64,000 nucleotides of DNA from assembly GCA_963703605.1 (NCBI GenBank), contig CAVPFC010000009.1, positions 102,335-166,334 of the forward strand, given 5' to 3'. This document shows positions 60,409 through 64,000 of the stretch, piece by piece. This DNA comes from DASXKD01 sp963703605. GTDB lineage: Bacteria; Actinomycetota; Actinomycetes; Streptosporangiales; Streptosporangiaceae. Under the pieces are notes generated by a model. The model saw nothing but the letters and a program-made list of their open reading frames with translations, did not search any database and was not told where the DNA came from. Made by a program: the position numbers and the translations under genes. Positions within the stretch are counted from its first letter, which is position 1; each line of letters begins with the position of its first letter.

Positions 60409-60751
60409 CGGGCGGCACCAGCCACAGGCCGCGGTTCATGCTGGCATCCCGCGATCGCGGCGGGCCGGAAGCGCTACCGCTGACCCTCCCAACGATCAAA
60501 CGGTCCTGCCAACCGCATCGCACACCAGCCAGCGCAAGCCCACGATGAGCGCGGTAGACGGGCGGGAAGTGCCAGCGTGAAGCCGGGTCTTGGACATCAG
60601 GCGCCAGTCGTCGAGATCCTCGGCCAGAGGCCACTTCGTGCCGCAGAGACTGCTCCACATCCCTGCCGAGCGATAGTACAATGTCACCTGTCACGCAGTA
60701 CTGGCCTCCAAGGGTTCAGAGATAAGCGCCGACCCGGGAGGGGGTGTCCAC
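60409..60751. other. Gap upstream of the amine oxidase gene
   Basis: About 340 bp. One minus-strand frame (60496-60687) is open for 63 codons but shows no family features. Presumed promoter region. Confidence 0.35.
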
Positions 60752-62095
60752 ATGCCCGAGACAGACTTTGACGTGATAGTGGCTGGTGCCGGGTACGCAG
60801 GGATAACCGCCGCTCGAGACATGTGCGACCGTGGACTGTCCGTCGTTGTTCTGGAGGCGAGCGAGCGGGTTGGAGGCCGGGCCTTTTCCTCCGTGTTCAG
60901 CGGGCGGGAGGAGCGGATTGAGCATGGCGCGCAGTGGATCAATCAGACTGTCAGCCACAACATGCGGCGCGAGATTCAGCGCTATGACATCAAGACTGTG
61001 GCTGACGTTCCGCCGGAGAGTGTCACGTTCTGTACGGGGGGAGAGAGGCGGACGACGCTACCCATCCCGGCCGCGGAGCTCGGCAAGCTCGAGAGCGTAT
61101 GGTTTCGACTTTATGAAGCCTCACGACGAATCTCTGCTGCGTTGCCCGTTTATGACCAGCCGGTAGCCGATCTGGATATCTCGACTGACCAGTTCTTTGC
61201 ACCGCTTGAGCTACCGCAGGCGACGGCCGACCTCGTGTACTCGATGATCGGCGCCCACTGTTGCGCTCCTCCAGAAGCGGTGTCGATGCTTCGGCCTCTT
61301 GAGCAGCTCGCGGCCTTTGGCAGCAGTCCTTACGCTATGTTTGGCGGCCTTACCGAGAAGTTCGCCAATGGTACAGCCGACCTCATCACAACCATGATCG
61401 AGACGTCTGCACTGGAGCTCCGGCTGTCGAGCCCAGCGACGCACGTTACGCAGGGGGCGAGCAGCGTAACCGTGACCACGGCGTCGGGTGGCGCGGTCTC
61501 GGGCTCGGCCTGCGTTGTGGCGGTGCCCAGCAACGTGATCCGGCGAATCGAATTCCTTCCAGGCCTCTCCGATGAGAAGCGCGCCGCGACAGCAGAGAAT
61601 CACGCGGGGCGCGGTTACAAGATCAGCATGGTCGTCGAAGGTATCCCGCCGAGACCGTTGTGCCTGGGCCCCGGCCCGCTCCAGATGATCGTCACGGTTC
61701 GCGAGCTTGCTGACGGTGCCTGGCTGCTGAGCGGATTTGGGTGCCACGATCTGCCTGACCCTGACCCGACGAGTCTCGAAATGGCCCAGAAGGCGATCGA
61801 GTTCTACTTTCCTGAAGGGCGTGTGATTGCGAGCGACGCTCACGACTGGAACCGGGATCCGTGGTTCGACGGCACCTACCGAATCGAGGCCCCTGGCCGC
61901 GCTCACGCCTTCCCACGCGTCATGAATGTCCCGGAGGGACGCGTATTCTTCGCGGGGTCGGACATGGCGCCATCAGTATTCCGGTCATTCTGGATGGAAG
62001 GCGCGATCGAGAGTGGGCATCTCGCAGCCGAAAAGGTTCTTGCGTTCCTCAATGTGTCGGACGCGCGTGGGCGCAAGAGCCACATCGTTACATAG
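60752..62095 (+). CDS. FAD-dependent amine oxidase (447 aa)
   Basis: Rossmann FAD-binding start DVIVAGAGYAGITAARDMCDRGLSVVVLEASERVGGRAFS (G-x-G-x-x-G, then E and the GGR motif), substrate region EHGAQWINQ, and the C-terminal FAD contact RVFFAGSDMAPSVFRSFWMEGAIESGHLAAEKVL. This is the flavin monoamine oxidase family, which oxidises amines to imines with hydrogen peroxide as by-product. A strong GGGAGGGGG precedes the ATG. Less GC-rich than flanking DNA, so possibly acquired. Substrate unknown. Confidence 0.9.
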   Translation: MPETDFDVIVAGAGYAGITAARDMCDRGLSVVVLEASERVGGRAFSSVFSGREERIEHGAQWINQTVSHNMRREIQRYDIKTVADVPPESVTFCTGGERRTTLPIPAAELGKLESVWFRLYEASRRISAALPVYDQPVADLDISTDQFFAPLELPQATADLVYSMIGAHCCAPPEAVSMLRPLEQLAAFGSSPYAMFGGLTEKFANGTADLITTMIETSALELRLSSPATHVTQGASSVTVTTASGGAVSGSACVVAVPSNVIRRIEFLPGLSDEKRAATAENHAGRGYKISMVVEGIPPRPLCLGPGPLQMIVTVRELADGAWLLSGFGCHDLPDPDPTSLEMAQKAIEFYFPEGRVIASDAHDWNRDPWFDGTYRIEAPGRAHAFPRVMNVPEGRVFFAGSDMAPSVFRSFWMEGAIESGHLAAEKVLAFLNVSDARGRKSHIVT

Positions 62096-62266
62096 GGCAG
62101 CAGCGACGCCGGGCTGTTCGGAGCCAACCGAGGCTAGCCGCGTGCGATGACTTGGCGACCGCGCAGACGGCTTGCGGGCGCGAGAGTTGATTACGCTACC
62201 CCGGTCCGGTGAATCATGACGCGGCATGGCGCCGCGGGCCAGGCCGCGGATTCCCGGGGGGTTGTG

Positions 62267-62602
62267 TCAGCGTCCGCTGGCCGCCGCGGCCCGGTATTGC
62301 TCCACCACGCTGGCCGGGATACGCCCGCGCTCACTGACCGCGATGCCGTGGTCTTTCGCCCAGGCCCGGACATCGCCGCTGCGCTGCCGGCTGGCCCCGG
62401 TACGCCGCGCCCGGCGGGACTGTGCCCGCCCGGACTTTCGGGCATGCTCGATGAACGGCACGAGCTGCTTACGGAACGAGGCAGCGTTCTTCTTACTCAG
62501 GTCAATCTCATACTCCGCACCGCCGAAGGCGAACCGCACCGTTTCGGCGGCCGGGCCGCCATCAAGGTCATCTTCCAGCGCGACGGTTACCCTCTGGGCC
62601 AT
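62267..62602 (-). CDS. lsr2: Lsr2-family nucleoid protein (111 aa)
   Basis: H-NS-like xenogeneic silencer. N-terminal dimer domain MAQRVTVALEDDLDGGPAAETVRFAFGGAEYEIDLSKKNAASFRKQLVPFIEHARKSGR, then a basic linker and the AT-hook-like DNA-binding end VRAWAKDHGIAVSERGRIPASVVEQYRAAA (the R-G-R motif reads into the minor groove). Length is standard. GGGAGGG precedes the ATG at 62602. Lsr2 silences AT-richer acquired DNA, and several such islands lie in this window; whether this copy acts on them is unknown. Confidence 0.95.
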   Translation of the reverse strand: MAQRVTVALEDDLDGGPAAETVRFAFGGAEYEIDLSKKNAASFRKQLVPFIEHARKSGRAQSRRARRTGASRQRSGDVRAWAKDHGIAVSERGRIPASVVEQYRAAAASGR

Positions 62603-63156
62603 CTCACCCTCCCAACTGCGATCGTGCTTGCAACCTACCCACGCGGGCCTGTCCGGCCACGGCCGCAACGCCGCAGATCAGGAACGAAATCCCTGGGAAG
62701 CTAATCGCCTGCCCGGAACACGTAAAGCCGAGGGCCGGCTTATGCTTCCTCCGGTCCGTCACGCTCTGTCAGCTGCCTCACAGCGGCTGCGGCCGGTACC
62801 AGGTCGCCGTCCGGCTCTTGGTTCCGCAGCGCTCTGCTAGCGGAACTGACGCAGGCCACAGGCCCGGCCCCGCCGGTTATGCCAGGCGGGCGGGGCCGGA
62901 TCCGCAGACCCCGAGACAGGAAATCCGGGCAGCCTGCAACCGTGCCCGGTCAGCGCCGCGATGCCGTCCCGTGTTACCGCCGCACGTGAACTACTGGCAC
63001 TCAGGCCGGGGCCGGTGCGAGGCAGCGGCGGCGCGGGCCTTCATGTTCTGCGCGCCCGGGCCGGAAGGCGGGGCGGGCGTGTGCCGCCCCGGGCCTCCCG
63101 GGGGCCGCGGCGCCAGTCAGCAGGCGGATGGGTCCCCGGGCCTGGCGAACGGGTCG
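62603..63156. other. Gap with no recognisable gene
   Basis: About 550 bp between the Lsr2 gene and the tail-tube-like gene. Only GC-rich shadow frames. Confidence 0.35.
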
Positions 63157-63699
63157 TCAGCCGCTCGGGCTCAGGAGGAAGGAATCGCCTGTGAGCGTGA
63201 CGGTGAAGTCGGTCGACTGCGGATTCCCTTCTAGCACGTCAACATTGGCCGGCCACGCGTTTTCCAGCACGTACTGGGCGATCGTCGTGCCGGTTGTTGA
63301 ATTGGTGAGCGTGAGCGTCGCGTTCTCGCGCGCGGCCGGATTGCCTGCCCGCACCGCCTGCTCCCACGTATACAGGTCCCGGTAGGTGGCGATGCCCGTG
63401 GCGAAGGGCTCGCGGAGCGTGACGGCCGGCGGAAGCACGGTGCCGAATGCCTTGGTGGTGCAGGTGCCCGAGCAGGGCTTGACGTCATTAGTGATCCCGG
63501 CGAATTTCGCGAAGGTGACGTCCACGGCCCCGACCCCGGGGATGTTAGCCACCTGGAGCGTGATGGTCGTTGTCGCGGCCTCGGCGGTGTTCTGCGGGTT
63601 GTGCAAGACGAGCAACGGCACACCTGCTCCGAGCGCTGATCCAGCGATGAGCGCCGCGGCGACCACAGCCTTGCGGCGCCGGAAGATCCCTGACAGCAT
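63157..63699 (-). CDS. Exported protein resembling phage tail-tube gp19 (180 aa)
   Basis: An N-terminal export signal or anchor (MLSGIFRRRKAVVAAALIAGSALGAGVPLLVL), then a beta-rich domain. TLREPFATGIATYRDLYTWEQAVRAGNPAARENATLTLTNSTTGTTIAQYVLENAWPANVDV follows the pattern of T4 gp19 / Hcp-like tail-tube proteins (L-x-R...D-L-Y-x-W...A-x-x-N-x-x-L-T-L...W-x-x-x-x-A-W-P). One Cys pair (CSGTC) lies in the middle. A secreted or anchored copy without other phage or injection-system genes nearby is unusual. AAGGGGAA precedes the ATG. Fold call is by pattern only. Confidence 0.65.
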   Translation of the reverse strand: MLSGIFRRRKAVVAAALIAGSALGAGVPLLVLHNPQNTAEAATTTITLQVANIPGVGAVDVTFAKFAGITNDVKPCSGTCTTKAFGTVLPPAVTLREPFATGIATYRDLYTWEQAVRAGNPAARENATLTLTNSTTGTTIAQYVLENAWPANVDVLEGNPQSTDFTVTLTGDSFLLSPSG

Positions 63700-64000
63700 T
63701 GGCTTCCCCTTTTCTCGGATCGGTCGGTACCTCGGTCAGCTTGCCACCCCGGCCCCAGGCCAGGTGCGCCACCATCACCGGGTAGCCGGGCGGGTACGGT
63801 CCCAACGCCTAGGGCGGGTGCAGATAACTCTGGTTGCCGGTGTCCACTGCCAGGCAGGCCGCGTTCGCCGCCAAGGCGATCCTGCGGCAAGTTTCCGCCC
63901 GCAACACAGCAGCGTCAATGGAGAGTTTCCACCCTGCGCCAATAGCCACGTCAGAGCGTTAAGCCGTAGGCGTGACGCGGCTTGTACCACGTCGCGGTGC
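63700..64000. other. Window end, no recognisable gene
   Basis: About 300 bp upstream of the exported tail-tube-like gene. No motif-bearing frame. Confidence 0.35.

Noticed and set aside
60496..60687. 63-codon minus-strand ORF upstream of the amine oxidase
   Set aside because: No recognisable family, weak start signal; could be real but cannot be supported.

Overview
The window is high-GC DNA with actinobacterial gene content: large LuxR-type ATPase regulators, Lsr2, the galU-moeA-moaC-mog-rimJ-glpR cluster, F420/FMN-type oxidoreductases, and IS110, IS1380 and IS701 transposases. A soil-type filamentous actinomycete, perhaps of the Streptosporangiales, fits best; no rRNA or marker gene here fixes the genus.

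Layout. 1-20,300 is a regulatory and accessory stretch. It holds two large LAL regulators, an MFS exporter, SnoaL-like genes and remnants, an isochorismatase-fold hydrolase, a DsbA-like protein, tryptophanase, and a TetR-controlled VOC/PPOX/DUF1905 operon. Four copies of one 19-bp dyad, ATCAC-N9-GTGAT/C, lie around the exporter, SnoaL and hydrolase genes and suggest a small regulon. 20,306-29,600 is a tandem array at a tRNA-Arg(CCT) gene: two partial copies of the tRNA 3' half (21,989 and 25,622) and the intact tRNA (29,528) delimit two small islands without an integrase. Each island starts with a toxin-antitoxin locus followed by cargo (a GH5 cellulase; an APH-like kinase plus a methyltransferase). 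A third TA pair plus a HAD phosphatase precede the first att copy.

29,838-37,922 is ordinary conserved chromosome: a CBS protein; an operon for 5-formyl-THF cyclo-ligase, an FmdB zinc ribbon and MTA phosphorylase; then galU, moeA/glp, moaC, mog, rimJ and glpR, ending at tRNA-Ala(CGC). 37,880-56,556 is an 18.7-kb island bounded by a perfect 44-bp repeat of the tRNA-Ala 3' end. It carries a decayed RepSA-like initiator (so probably a degenerate actinomycete integrative element), a secreted GH3 glucosidase, a secreted partner of unknown function, a repeat-built secreted protein, a membrane pentapeptide protein, broken IS1380 and IS110 copies, truncated SDR and SF1 helicase genes fused tail to tail, and VapBC next to the distal att site.

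Directly outside that att site lies a 3.2-kb element (56,590-59,765) with matching inverted ends. It encodes a DUF6788-type protein, a frameshifted integrase-like protein without a visible catalytic tyrosine, and a DDE-type transposase translationally coupled to it. The right end holds an FAD amine oxidase, Lsr2, and an exported protein resembling T4 gp19 tail-tube proteins.

Many loci here are broken by single frameshifts. Some may be sequencing errors, but the number in the accessory segments and the truncated att-flanked genes point mostly to real decay in integration hot spots.
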